From: Lachnospiraceae bacterium
Lineage (GTDB): Bacteria > Bacillota > Clostridia > Lachnospirales > Lachnospiraceae
Length of the DNA stretch: 64,000 bases
Assembly (NCBI GenBank): GCA_024696005.1
Contig: JAILHF010000007.1
Span: 62,001-126,000 of the forward strand
Direction: 5' to 3'
The notes beneath the pieces were generated by a model that was not told the origin of the DNA, did not search any database, and saw only the letters and a program-made list of their open reading frames with translations. Shown here piece after piece: positions 53,331 through 61,069 of this stretch. Position 1 is the stretch's first letter. Each line of letters opens with the position of its first letter. A program made the translations under genes and the position numbers.

Positions 53331-53478
53331 CGTTACGTTCAGTGGCAAGCCAGCCACTGAACGTAACTGGCTTGCCGCCATGCATAATCGGCTTCGCCGA
53401 TGGGCGGCAAGCCTGCCAGCCCAAGTGTCGGCCCGTAGCCACGCAGCGAAGTGCGTGGCTCGGGACTGAACAGTAACG
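53331..53478. repeat. Intergenic hairpin repeat element, copy B
   Basis: 148-bp block of nested hairpins: GTTACGTTCAGTGGC with a perfect 15-bp partner (53332-53346/53353-53367); GGCTTGCCGCC/GGCGGCAAGCC (53369-53379/53403-53413) enclosing ATCGGC/GCCGAT; and AGCCACGCA/TGCGTGGCT (53437-53445/53452-53460). The ends CGTTACGTTCAGT and ACTGAACAGTAACG are near-perfect inverted repeats, as in a MITE or REP-like element. There is no open frame. The right part resembles the element at 34687-34764. Confidence 0.75.
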
Positions 53479-53490
53479 TAAATTCTTCTT

Positions 53491-55116
53491 TCAATCCACG
53501 CTGCCCACGATCTCTTCGTACAGATCCAGTCCGAAGCTGGTAAGCTCGGGCTCGTGCCGTATCATGCGGAAGGTGCGCTGTCCGTCGTTCTTCCGTTCCG
53601 CCGACAGAAATTCCACGCCCGAATCCGGCTTGTCCTTTGTCTCCTCGTGCACACGCTGCGCAAAAGACAGAAGATGCGTGACCGTCAGGATCCGCACCCC
53701 CGACTCGATCAGCGCGCGTATGATGTCGTACGCGATCACGGAACCTTCTTTTTCCGTGGTCGTTGCGAAGGATTCGTTCAAAAGCAGCAGCGAACCGTCC
53801 CCGATCTGCTCCACGATCCGGTTCATGCGCCCAAGCTCTTCATCCAGGCGGCCGCTGTTCATCTCGCTGTCCTCCCTGCGCGTGAAATGCACAAAGAAGC
53901 GCGGAAAGATGCCGCCGGCATAAGAGCTCGCCATCACCATGAGGCCGCACTGCATCATCACCTGGGCGATCCCGATGCTGCGCAGAAACGTGGACTTCCC
54001 GCCCTGGTTGGCGCCGGTAACGATCAGCAGGTCCTTCTGCTTCAGCGAGCAGCTGTTCGCGATCACGTTCATGCGATGCTCCATCGCCAGGACAGGCTCT
54101 CTGAGATCCGTAAACTCCAGATCCCTTCTGTCACAGACCCCGGGAAAACACCACTCCTTCGAGATGCGCTCCAGCTGATGCTTCAGCTGCACGGCCGAAA
54201 GATAAAACGCCGACTGGAAGCGCAGCCTGTCAAAAAAGCTCTGAAAATCTTCCGTCACCTTCTTCAGTTCTTCCACCAGAAAACTCACGACCCCGTATTC
54301 CAGCGTCTGCGACTGCTCACTGATCCACATGTCACTCACGGTGGAAAACGAATCCGGTATCCTCGAATGGATGAACTCCCTGATCCGGTACCTTGTGCTG
54401 CCGGGACGGTAGAATTTATCGCTCTGGGAGGAAACCTCCTCGAGTTTCAGGGAACTGAATTTCAGCCCGTCCTCCAGACCGCTCTCCATCACGATGCGGG
54501 GCTTTACCACCTTGTCACGGCCCGCATCCTCTTCATCGGAGCCGGAGGTGTAAAACGAGATGTCGGCGAGCACGTTCTTCATAAAGGCTTCCCGCTCCGG
54601 CGGAAACGCCTCAAAGAATTGATCCCGGAATGCAATGAGCCCCTTCGATGTGAACGCCTCTTCCTGCTCCGACAAAAGCGTGCGGACCGCAGAAAGCGAA
54701 TCGCAGAACAGATGCAGCACCCGTATGTCCGCGACCAGCTTTGTGACGGGATTGCTCTGCTGCAGCTTTTCCCTTCCTCCCCGGCCCAGCTCGTTCCACT
54801 TGAGGATCATCGTGCTGCTGATGCGGTAAAGCTCCCGGATGAAATCCTCGTGACGGATGCAGTCTTCCACGATCTGCTGCCGGAAGACGATCTCCTCTTT
54901 CGTAAAGAGCGGCGTCATCATGACGTTCCGCAGGGTGTCCATCAGGAAAGGATCCTCTTTCCCGACGGTCTTCACTTCGCCGTTCTCGTAGACCAGCGTT
55001 TTCGCGGCAGAAAGAAACAGCGTGCCGAGCCCCAGATCCTTGATGATGCTCGCCGTGTCAAAGTATGTCGCTTCATTCGACTTTTCCCTGTCCTCGTACA
55101 AAAGACATACTTTCAT
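53491..55116 (-). CDS. MutS-like ATPase, second of an overlapping pair
   Basis: Protein of 541 residues. A helical N-terminal half (about 1-340) precedes a MutS ATPase domain with P-loop TGANQGGKSTFLRSIG. Its Walker B is LLLLNESFATT, with Asn in place of Asp, and VTHLLSF follows. There is no mismatch-reading domain. Its start overlaps the preceding MutS-like gene by 4 bp, suggesting that the products assemble together, as MutS-type ATPases always work as dimers. Function is unknown; it is unlikely to be the mismatch-repair MutS. Confidence 0.82.
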   Translation of the reverse strand: MKVCLLYEDREKSNEATYFDTASIIKDLGLGTLFLSAAKTLVYENGEVKTVGKEDPFLMDTLRNVMMTPLFTKEEIVFRQQIVEDCIRHEDFIRELYRISSTMILKWNELGRGGREKLQQSNPVTKLVADIRVLHLFCDSLSAVRTLLSEQEEAFTSKGLIAFRDQFFEAFPPEREAFMKNVLADISFYTSGSDEEDAGRDKVVKPRIVMESGLEDGLKFSSLKLEEVSSQSDKFYRPGSTRYRIREFIHSRIPDSFSTVSDMWISEQSQTLEYGVVSFLVEELKKVTEDFQSFFDRLRFQSAFYLSAVQLKHQLERISKEWCFPGVCDRRDLEFTDLREPVLAMEHRMNVIANSCSLKQKDLLIVTGANQGGKSTFLRSIGIAQVMMQCGLMVMASSYAGGIFPRFFVHFTRREDSEMNSGRLDEELGRMNRIVEQIGDGSLLLLNESFATTTEKEGSVIAYDIIRALIESGVRILTVTHLLSFAQRVHEETKDKPDSGVEFLSAERKNDGQRTFRMIRHEPELTSFGLDLYEEIVGSVD

Positions 55117-56630
55117 AGGCGCTCCTTCAGCTGCTCATAATTCAGCCTGTATTTGTTCACCAGATTCTCGGCACAGGCGGTATCGTCCGCCTCGCCTCTC
55201 ATGATCCGGAAGGTCTGCACTTTCCGGTCGTCCAGCATGGCCCGGAGGCTCACGATGCCATCCCCGGCAGACGTAAGCTCCTTAAGATGCGTGACATAGA
55301 TCCCCATGCAGTCAAGGCCGATGAAATGCCGCAGCACCTTCTTCCCCATGATCTCCGCATCGTAGCTGGCCGCCGTGGTAAAAAGCTCGTTGATGATGAC
55401 AAAGGTTCCTCTGCGTTCGTCCTCCATCATCGGCGCCAGCCGGACCAGCTCCTCCTTGAGCTTGCCTCGCCCGGTCTCGATGCTCTCCTCCACGGAGAAA
55501 TGCGTCTGAATGTCCGGAAAATAGGGGACGCTCGCCGATTCCGCCGGCACATCCAGTCCCATCCTCGCAAAATAGACCAGCTGTCCCAGGCTTCTGGCAA
55601 AGGTCGTCTTTCCGCCCTGGTTGGGGCCGGTGAGCACAAAGAAACGCTCGCCCTCTTCCATGGTAAAATCGTTCGAAACGACCTTCCTGTCCGAAGAAAG
55701 GAACGAAAGCGCCAGGGCCAGATCGTACAGCCCTTTCGCTTTCATCCGCTTTCCTTCCGGCTTTCCGGGCGTCGCGAACGCATATCCTTCCTTTTCCAGC
55801 TCGCGCTGCAGCGTGCAGAAAGAAAGGTAAAAGATCACTTCCTTTTCAAAACGCTTCAGCACGGCTTTTTCATAGCCTTCATTCAACTGCGCCGTGCGGG
55901 TGAGTTCCGAAAAAAACTCCGGCTTTTTCTTCACCAGGATCTCCAAGCAGGCTTCCTCGATCCCGCTCAGGGACGGATCCGCAAGAAACGGATTCTTCAG
56001 ATGCCGGATCTCCTTCCCGCTCTCCCGCCTAAGCATCTCCTCGTAGGCGCCTTCTCCCTCCAGCTCTCCGACTTCCACGATCATCCTGTCCTTTTCATAG
56101 GTGATCACAAAGCGGAGCTCTTTGATCTGCGCAAGAAGCCGGTTCGTCCTTTCGACCAGCTCCCGGTAGCCGCCGCTGTCCAGGATCTCCTTCAGGATGC
56201 GCAGAAACGCAAGCATGCCCTCCGAGGAGAGCTCTGCCTGTTCCAGTTCTTTTTCCAGCTTTTCATAGGTCCTGCAATAGGCCCCGACCTCGCGGATCTG
56301 CCAGACCGCTTTCTGCAGGGAACTCAAGACCCTCTCTTTTTCCCTGCGCAGTTTTGCGACCTCTTCCAGATCCTCCGTGTATTGCAGCAGCGCTCTGCAG
56401 ACCGCTTCTTTCCGGATATCCCCGTACACGGCGCGCCGGTAATCCGTCACTTCGGAAGATGCCGGCAGCGAAAGGTAGTATTTCCGGACATCCCTTCCCC
56501 AGCGTTTCGCGATCCTGTCCAGCAGCTTAAAGAGGTTCAGGTCCTGATAAAAGGGCGCGACTTCCAAAGGATCGGCTTCTTTCGATCCCGGATCCAGAAT
56601 GCTGAACTCTTCGACCGCAACATCCTTCAT
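55113..56630 (-). CDS. MutS-like ATPase, first of an overlapping pair
   Basis: Protein of 505 residues. The N-terminal 320 residues are helical, with a long coiled coil (about 100-200). The ATPase domain has P-loop TGPNQGGKTTFARSLG, the Walker B region FVIINELFTTAASYD and a trailing YVTHLKEL. It lacks MutS domain I and any nuclease or Smr domain. It lies 31 bp after the TetR gene and overlaps the second MutS-like gene, so both fall under the upstream TetR/CrtI promoter. Sequence differs enough from its partner to indicate an old duplication. Confidence 0.82.
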   Translation of the reverse strand: MKDVAVEEFSILDPGSKEADPLEVAPFYQDLNLFKLLDRIAKRWGRDVRKYYLSLPASSEVTDYRRAVYGDIRKEAVCRALLQYTEDLEEVAKLRREKERVLSSLQKAVWQIREVGAYCRTYEKLEKELEQAELSSEGMLAFLRILKEILDSGGYRELVERTNRLLAQIKELRFVITYEKDRMIVEVGELEGEGAYEEMLRRESGKEIRHLKNPFLADPSLSGIEEACLEILVKKKPEFFSELTRTAQLNEGYEKAVLKRFEKEVIFYLSFCTLQRELEKEGYAFATPGKPEGKRMKAKGLYDLALALSFLSSDRKVVSNDFTMEEGERFFVLTGPNQGGKTTFARSLGQLVYFARMGLDVPAESASVPYFPDIQTHFSVEESIETGRGKLKEELVRLAPMMEDERRGTFVIINELFTTAASYDAEIMGKKVLRHFIGLDCMGIYVTHLKELTSAGDGIVSLRAMLDDRKVQTFRIMRGEADDTACAENLVNKYRLNYEQLKERL

Positions 56631-56661
56631 GACGATATCCTTTCGGCGTTTTCTTCCAACG

Positions 56662-57270
56662 TCAGCGTTTCAATATTCCCAGGAGCCACCCGGGTTCCGG
56701 TGCTTTCATCTCCGGATTCAGCGCCATCTCTTCCATGATGCCCTGCACGGAAGCCCAGAAGCAGGCCGACATGGTCGCGGGATCCCCTTCATGGAACACG
56801 CCTTCCCGTTGTCCTTTTTCGATCAGCATCACCGTGGATCCGATGGTGTCCACCGTGGCGGCTTCCTTCCTTGCTTCTTCGGGCATCCCCGTTCTTCTGG
56901 CCTGTCCCATCAGCACGAACATGTTGAAGACCCAGGGCTGCTCTTTCGCGTAGGCAAACATCTTTTCCAGAAATTTGAGGAGAGTAACATCGGCCGTAAG
57001 ATCCGGCGGCATGGCGGAAGGTGCACCTTCGGCGGGTGCTCCCGCTCCCGGCATGACCGCGCTCTTCGTGCCTTCGGCCCCCATCTTCACCAGCTCCAGC
57101 AAAAGCACTTCCTTCGACTCAAAGTAGTGGAACAAAAGGCCCACGCTCATCGGAACGGCTTCCGCGATGTCCGAGATCTTCGTATCGTAATAACCCTTCC
57201 TGACGAACAGATCCAGTGCTGTCATCAGGATGCGTTTTCTTTTCTCTTCTTTCTGCTCTTTTCTGGTCAT
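56662..57270 (-). CDS. TetR/AcrR family transcriptional regulator
   Basis: Protein of 202 residues. The helix-turn-helix (RILMTALDLFVRKGYYDTKI, then SDIAEAVPMSVGLLFHYFES) is canonical. The C-terminal ligand domain is helical and has a Gly/Ala/Pro-rich loop (about 75-100). It lies 12 bp after the CrtI-like gene, in the same direction. The CrtI promoter is flanked by two similar TGAA-N6-TTCA sites, so autoregulation of the whole operon, including the MutS-like pair, is likely. Confidence 0.92.
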   Translation of the reverse strand: MTRKEQKEEKRKRILMTALDLFVRKGYYDTKISDIAEAVPMSVGLLFHYFESKEVLLLELVKMGAEGTKSAVMPGAGAPAEGAPSAMPPDLTADVTLLKFLEKMFAYAKEQPWVFNMFVLMGQARRTGMPEEARKEAATVDTIGSTVMLIEKGQREGVFHEGDPATMSACFWASVQGIMEEMALNPEMKAPEPGWLLGILKR

Positions 57271-57282
57271 GCAGATCTCTCC

Positions 57283-58767
57283 TCAGATATCGATGCTGCG
57301 CTTCTCGCTCTTTAAGATCCTCTGGATCGCGAACTTGCCGCTGGCAACCGCCACGGGCAGGCCTCCGGGCGAACTCGTCCACTGTCCGGCAAGATAGATG
57401 TTGCGGATCCCCTTCAGCTTTCCCTTCAGTCTTACCGACTTTCCCTGCGGCGTGGTGATGAAGCTCATGTAGCTTCCGTGATACGCGTTGCAGTAGCGCT
57501 CATAGGTAAGCGGGGTCCAGGCATCCAGGAATTCCAGATCGCCCTTCAGCTCGGGAAAGGCTTCCTCGATCCGTCTTTCCACTTCCGCAACAAGCTTGTT
57601 CTTCATTATATCATATTCTTCTTTCGAAAGGCTCTTCCAATATTCGTAATCTTCATCGAGCTGGGTGATGCAGGTCTGGATCACCTGCTTTCCGTCTTTG
57701 ACGAAGATCGGATCGTAACCGTAGGCCTTGACGTACATTCTGTCAAAGGACCTGCTGCCGACTTTGATCGGATCGATGTCGATGAAGATCGTCTCACCGC
57801 GGTCGAACTTTTCGCTTGCCGCGAACGCGACCTGGAAACCGCTCGTGGAAGGATAGGCTTTCGGTGCCGCATAAGCCTGCTTGAGCTCTGCCGGCATGTA
57901 TTTCTCGGGCAGAAGCTTGTGGAACAGAGGATATACGTCCAGCGTGGGGATCACGTAGTCGGCCTCCGCAAACTCGCCGCCTGCAAGCCGGATCCCGGTG
58001 GCATAGCCCTTCTCGAGCACGATCTCTTCCACCGAAGCGTTGTAAACGATCTTTCCGCCCAGCTCCCTGAACCTGCGCTCCATCCGAAGCGACATCTGCA
58101 GGGACGCGCCCATCGGGATCTTTCCGTTTCCGTCCACCATCGTCGCGTAAGATACAAGGAAGGAATATGCGCAGTAGGACTTGGGAAGGTAATCGCAGAC
58201 CAGCTTCTGCATGATCGGCGACTTGAATCTGTGGCTGTACTCCTCCAGGGAGATGCTGCCGAATTCCTTTGTCACCTTGGGGAAATCCATCATGGTCTGG
58301 CCGATCGTGATGTAGTCCTTCAGCCCCCACATGTCCATGGGCTTTTCCGCGGGGAAAAGGCACTGCTTCGAATATTCCACATACTGAATGAACTTGCGGA
58401 TCTCCTCCTCATCCTCGGGTGCTGCCTCGATCAGCTCCTTTTGGGTCCGCTCCAGATCATTCCAGAGGGTAACGGTCTTGCCGTCGCAGATCACGCTGTA
58501 GAAGGAATCGAGCTTTGCATACTCCGTGTCGTCCGACAGGGCGCCGACCTTCTTCCATACTTCGTAGAGCGCCGTTCCCTTCTTTGTGCCGGTCAGCCAA
58601 TGGATGCAGTTGTCGATATGATAGCCCTTCCGGTTCCAGCCGATGCACTCACCTCCGGGGATGGCGTTCTTTTCATAGATCACCGCATCGAAACCTGCAT
58701 ACAGTGCATAGATTCCTGCCGAAAGTCCTGCGATCCCTCCGCCGATCACAATTGCCTTTTTGTTCAT
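57283..58767 (-). CDS. Phytoene desaturase-like FAD oxidoreductase
   Basis: Protein of 494 residues. The FAD motif MNKKAIVIGGGIAGLSAGIY is followed by NAIPGGECIGW, as in the CrtI/all-trans-retinol saturase group. The end has IRNIYLAGQWTSSPGGLPVA, the late flavin contact. No phytoene synthase or other carotenoid gene is nearby. The same family in gut Clostridia often serves as an uncharacterised lipid or isoprenoid oxidoreductase. The start at 58767 has AAAGGAG; 20 earlier codons are noncoding. It is the first gene of an operon containing a TetR regulator. Confidence 0.85.
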   Translation of the reverse strand: MNKKAIVIGGGIAGLSAGIYALYAGFDAVIYEKNAIPGGECIGWNRKGYHIDNCIHWLTGTKKGTALYEVWKKVGALSDDTEYAKLDSFYSVICDGKTVTLWNDLERTQKELIEAAPEDEEEIRKFIQYVEYSKQCLFPAEKPMDMWGLKDYITIGQTMMDFPKVTKEFGSISLEEYSHRFKSPIMQKLVCDYLPKSYCAYSFLVSYATMVDGNGKIPMGASLQMSLRMERRFRELGGKIVYNASVEEIVLEKGYATGIRLAGGEFAEADYVIPTLDVYPLFHKLLPEKYMPAELKQAYAAPKAYPSTSGFQVAFAASEKFDRGETIFIDIDPIKVGSRSFDRMYVKAYGYDPIFVKDGKQVIQTCITQLDEDYEYWKSLSKEEYDIMKNKLVAEVERRIEEAFPELKGDLEFLDAWTPLTYERYCNAYHGSYMSFITTPQGKSVRLKGKLKGIRNIYLAGQWTSSPGGLPVAVASGKFAIQRILKSEKRSIDI

Positions 58768-58805
58768 GATATGTTCTCCTTTCATTTGGTTGAATTGTCG
58801 TTCAC

Positions 58806-58870
58806 TGAATATAGGTTCAATATACACCCGTGAAAATCATTTGTCAAGACTTTTTGAATTAAAATTCAAT
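58806..58870 (-). promoter_or_regulatory. CrtI/TetR operon promoter with two putative operators
   Basis: Minus strand TTGACA (58842-58847), a 17-base spacer and TATATT (58819-58824). Two sites of form TGAAT-N5-TTCAAT lie at 58806-58821 (over the start side of the -10) and 58855-58870 (just upstream of the -35), 49 bp apart. Each core is a TGAA-N6-TTCA palindrome, suitable for a TetR dimer. Binding would block polymerase. Confidence 0.65.
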
Positions 58871-58950
58871 GAATTTTTAATGCAATAAATCCTCGGGTTT
58901 CTTTTCTGATTTCATCTGATATAATAGAAAATGTTATGGGGGAAAACGGG

Positions 58951-60864
58951 ATGAAAAACAGGATAGCCGTATTTACGAACGGGTTCGGTAACGAATTCGT
59001 GGAGCACGTTGTCGAAGGACTCCGCCGGAAAGCCAAAGCGGACGGCATCGACATTTTCGTTTTTGTCACATACTGTTCCCTTCTGGATCACGAACTTCAG
59101 AACAAGTGCCAGCTCAACATCTTTCATCTTCCCGATCCGGACGATTTCGACGGCGCGATCATGCTCACAAACACCTATAATTTTCCGGATGAGCACGAGC
59201 GTGTCTGCGCGCGTTTCCAGCGTGCAGGTGTTCCCATGCTGTCCCTCGAAGTGGACATCCCCAACATGTCCTGCATCAAAACGGAAAACTACAAGGGAGT
59301 GCGGGATCTTGCGCTCCATCTTGTCGAGCACCATAAATTCACAAAGATCATGTATATCAACGGTGTGGCCGGAAATGCCGAAAACGCCGCAAGGCGGCAG
59401 GCGCTCATCGATGTGCTCGCGGAGCACGGACTGGAGCTTGCCGGCGAGATGGAAGGCGATTTCAGCTTCTACAGCGCTTATATGCGCATGAACGCTTACC
59501 TGGATGCGAACAAGGAACTGCCGGATGCCTTTGTCTGCGCAAATGACGAGATGGCCCTCGGCGTGAGCTCTTCCGTATTCGAGCACGGCTTCAGCATCCC
59601 CGAGGATGTGGCCGTCACCGGCTTTGACATGATCAAGAACGGCCAGCACACGATCCCCATCCTCGCGACCGTTTCCAGAGGCTGGGATACCTTCGGCGAA
59701 AAAGCATATGACAAGCTCATGTACCAGATCGCCCATCCGGACGAGCGCTTTACCGAAGTCTACGATTCCTTCTTCGTGCCCTCGGAAAGCTGCGGCTGCG
59801 AAGCCACAAAGGAAGCTACGGATGCGCGTTACAGCCGGATCCGGAACCTGGTCTTCGATAACCTTCAGAAAAGCATCATGGACATCTACTTCCAGCGTCT
59901 GCAGGTCCCTCTTTCGACCGCGGAGCATAAGGAAGATTTCTTCGAGATCGGGACAAAGACTGCCAGGGACATCCCCCAGCTCGGCCCCAACTACTGCATC
60001 TGCACAGAATCCGAATTCTTCGAGCTGGACGACGACAACTATCCCGAACGCATACGCGGCTACAGCTCCCACATGGATGTGATCTACGAGCTGCGGAACG
60101 GCGAAAAGCATTCGCTCAGTCATTTTTCCGCCAGAAATCTGTATCCCGGATATGAGCATGTCGAGGGCAAATCCAACCTGTACATCTTCGCGCCGCTGAA
60201 CTATCTGAATTTCATCATCGGCTACATTGCGATCAAGAACAGTCCGACGCTTTTGTACAACCTGCAGCTGAGCACCTGGATCCGCAGCATGAATGCGCTT
60301 CTGTTCAACATGCGCCGCTATATCTTCTCGCAGCGTGACAATCAGGAATTGAAGCGCATCTACATGACCGACGCACTCACCGGTATCTATAACCGTACCG
60401 GCTGTGAGAAGATCCTCTATAAATACATCCTGACGCAGAAGGAAAACAACTGCGCATCGATCCTGGTCTTTGCAGACATCGACCGCATGAAGACGATCAA
60501 CGATGTATACGGCCATCTGAACGGCGATCTGGCCATCAAGGCCACCGCAGAAGCATTTGTCGCCTTCTCGCCCGACAACTGGCATTTCGGCCGCTACGGC
60601 GGAGACGAATTCATCGCGGTGGGGCCCTGCCCCGACCCCGATCAGATCGAGGCGTTCATCCACAGCCTGTCCGAATCCATGTCCGACCGCTTCAAATCCC
60701 TGAACCTGGCGTTCATGCTTCACGCCAGCATCGGATATACGGTCATCGAGCCGAGGGACAACGGAACGATCGAGGATTACATCTCCCGCGCCGACAGATC
60801 CATGTACAGTGAAAAGGAGAAGATCCACAAGCTGATGGATTCCATGAATTTCAAGACCGAATAG
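58951..60864 (+). CDS. Diguanylate cyclase with LacI-type ligand-binding domain
   Basis: Cytoplasmic protein of 637 residues. Residues 1-270 resemble the periplasmic-binding fold of LacI/GalR regulators (NRIAVFTNGFGNEFVEHVVE, DAFVCANDEMALGVSSSVFE, EDVAVTGFDM) without a helix-turn-helix or signal peptide. A middle part (about 280-450) is unassigned. The GGDEF domain (about 465-630) has the metal Asp in FADIDRMKTIND and RYGGDEF, and no RxxD inhibition site. It is probably a soluble cyclase sensing a sugar or similar ligand to make c-di-GMP. I prefer the ATG at 58951 (GGGGG upstream) to 58936. A TATAAT lies at 58920-58925 with no clear -35. Confidence 0.88.
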   Translation: MKNRIAVFTNGFGNEFVEHVVEGLRRKAKADGIDIFVFVTYCSLLDHELQNKCQLNIFHLPDPDDFDGAIMLTNTYNFPDEHERVCARFQRAGVPMLSLEVDIPNMSCIKTENYKGVRDLALHLVEHHKFTKIMYINGVAGNAENAARRQALIDVLAEHGLELAGEMEGDFSFYSAYMRMNAYLDANKELPDAFVCANDEMALGVSSSVFEHGFSIPEDVAVTGFDMIKNGQHTIPILATVSRGWDTFGEKAYDKLMYQIAHPDERFTEVYDSFFVPSESCGCEATKEATDARYSRIRNLVFDNLQKSIMDIYFQRLQVPLSTAEHKEDFFEIGTKTARDIPQLGPNYCICTESEFFELDDDNYPERIRGYSSHMDVIYELRNGEKHSLSHFSARNLYPGYEHVEGKSNLYIFAPLNYLNFIIGYIAIKNSPTLLYNLQLSTWIRSMNALLFNMRRYIFSQRDNQELKRIYMTDALTGIYNRTGCEKILYKYILTQKENNCASILVFADIDRMKTINDVYGHLNGDLAIKATAEAFVAFSPDNWHFGRYGGDEFIAVGPCPDPDQIEAFIHSLSESMSDRFKSLNLAFMLHASIGYTVIEPRDNGTIEDYISRADRSMYSEKEKIHKLMDSMNFKTE

Positions 60865-60889
60865 GCCCGGGTGCCCGTCTTCGCGGGGA

Positions 60890-60919
60890 TTGACAGCAAC
60901 GTGGCTCTTCGATTATAAT
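60890..60919 (+). promoter_or_regulatory. Strong sigma-A promoter of the methyltransferase-ABC transporter operon
   Basis: TTGACA (60890-60895), an 18-base spacer and TATAAT (60914-60919), both boxes perfect. Transcription would begin near 60926, giving a leader of about 145 nt. Confidence 0.88.
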
Positions 60920-60925
60920 CCGAAA

Positions 60926-61069
60926 TGTGCCGCAGGAAGCGGCATCAACGTGCAGAAGCACGCCGGAATCTCACACGAACATCCCGAATAAAGTGTCATG
61001 AAGGCACATGGTCCGGAAGCATCCGGGCATGTGGTTTTTTATTGTTTTGCGAAAAAAGGAGCAGAGCCC
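60926..61069 (+). ncRNA. Candidate riboswitch/attenuator leader, class not identified
   Basis: The leader begins with ATGTGCC (60925-60931, at the start site), which pairs perfectly with GGCACAT (61003-61009) to close a domain of about 70 nt. Inside are a hairpin CGTGC-AGAA-GCACG (60949-60962), ACAC/GTGT (60973-60976/60993-60996) and an alternative GCCGC-AGGAA-GCGGC (60929-60943). The 3' strand of the closing helix is also the base of the terminator at 61005-61040, so the two are mutually exclusive: forming the closing helix should allow readthrough. I could not match it to a riboswitch class I remember. It may respond to a metal, to SAM or to a transported compound. Confidence 0.6.
61005..61040 (+). 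terminator. Intrinsic terminator inside the leader
   Basis: CACATG-G-TCCGG pairs with CCGGG-CATGTG (one bulge and one G-U pair) around an AAGCAT loop, followed by GTTTTTT. It ends 30 bp before the methyltransferase start and after no gene of its own, as expected for attenuation. Confidence 0.85.

Noticed and set aside
53331..53478. Possible CRISPR array
   Set aside because: The repeats are inverted, not direct, and there are no regular spacers or cas genes.
53491..56630. mutS/mutL mismatch repair operon
   Set aside because: Both proteins lack the mismatch-recognition domain and no mutL is adjacent.
57283..58767. Carotenoid biosynthesis cluster
   Set aside because: Only one CrtI-like gene is present; no phytoene synthase or prenyl synthase is nearby.
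60926..61040. NiCo, SAM-I, guanidine, cobalamin, c-di-GMP or T-box leader
   Set aside because: I compared remembered consensus cores (for example GGGACAG for NiCo, GGTCCGAGAG for guanidine-I, TGGNACCGCG for T-box) and did not find them in the leader. NiCo was considered because of the nickel-type transporter.
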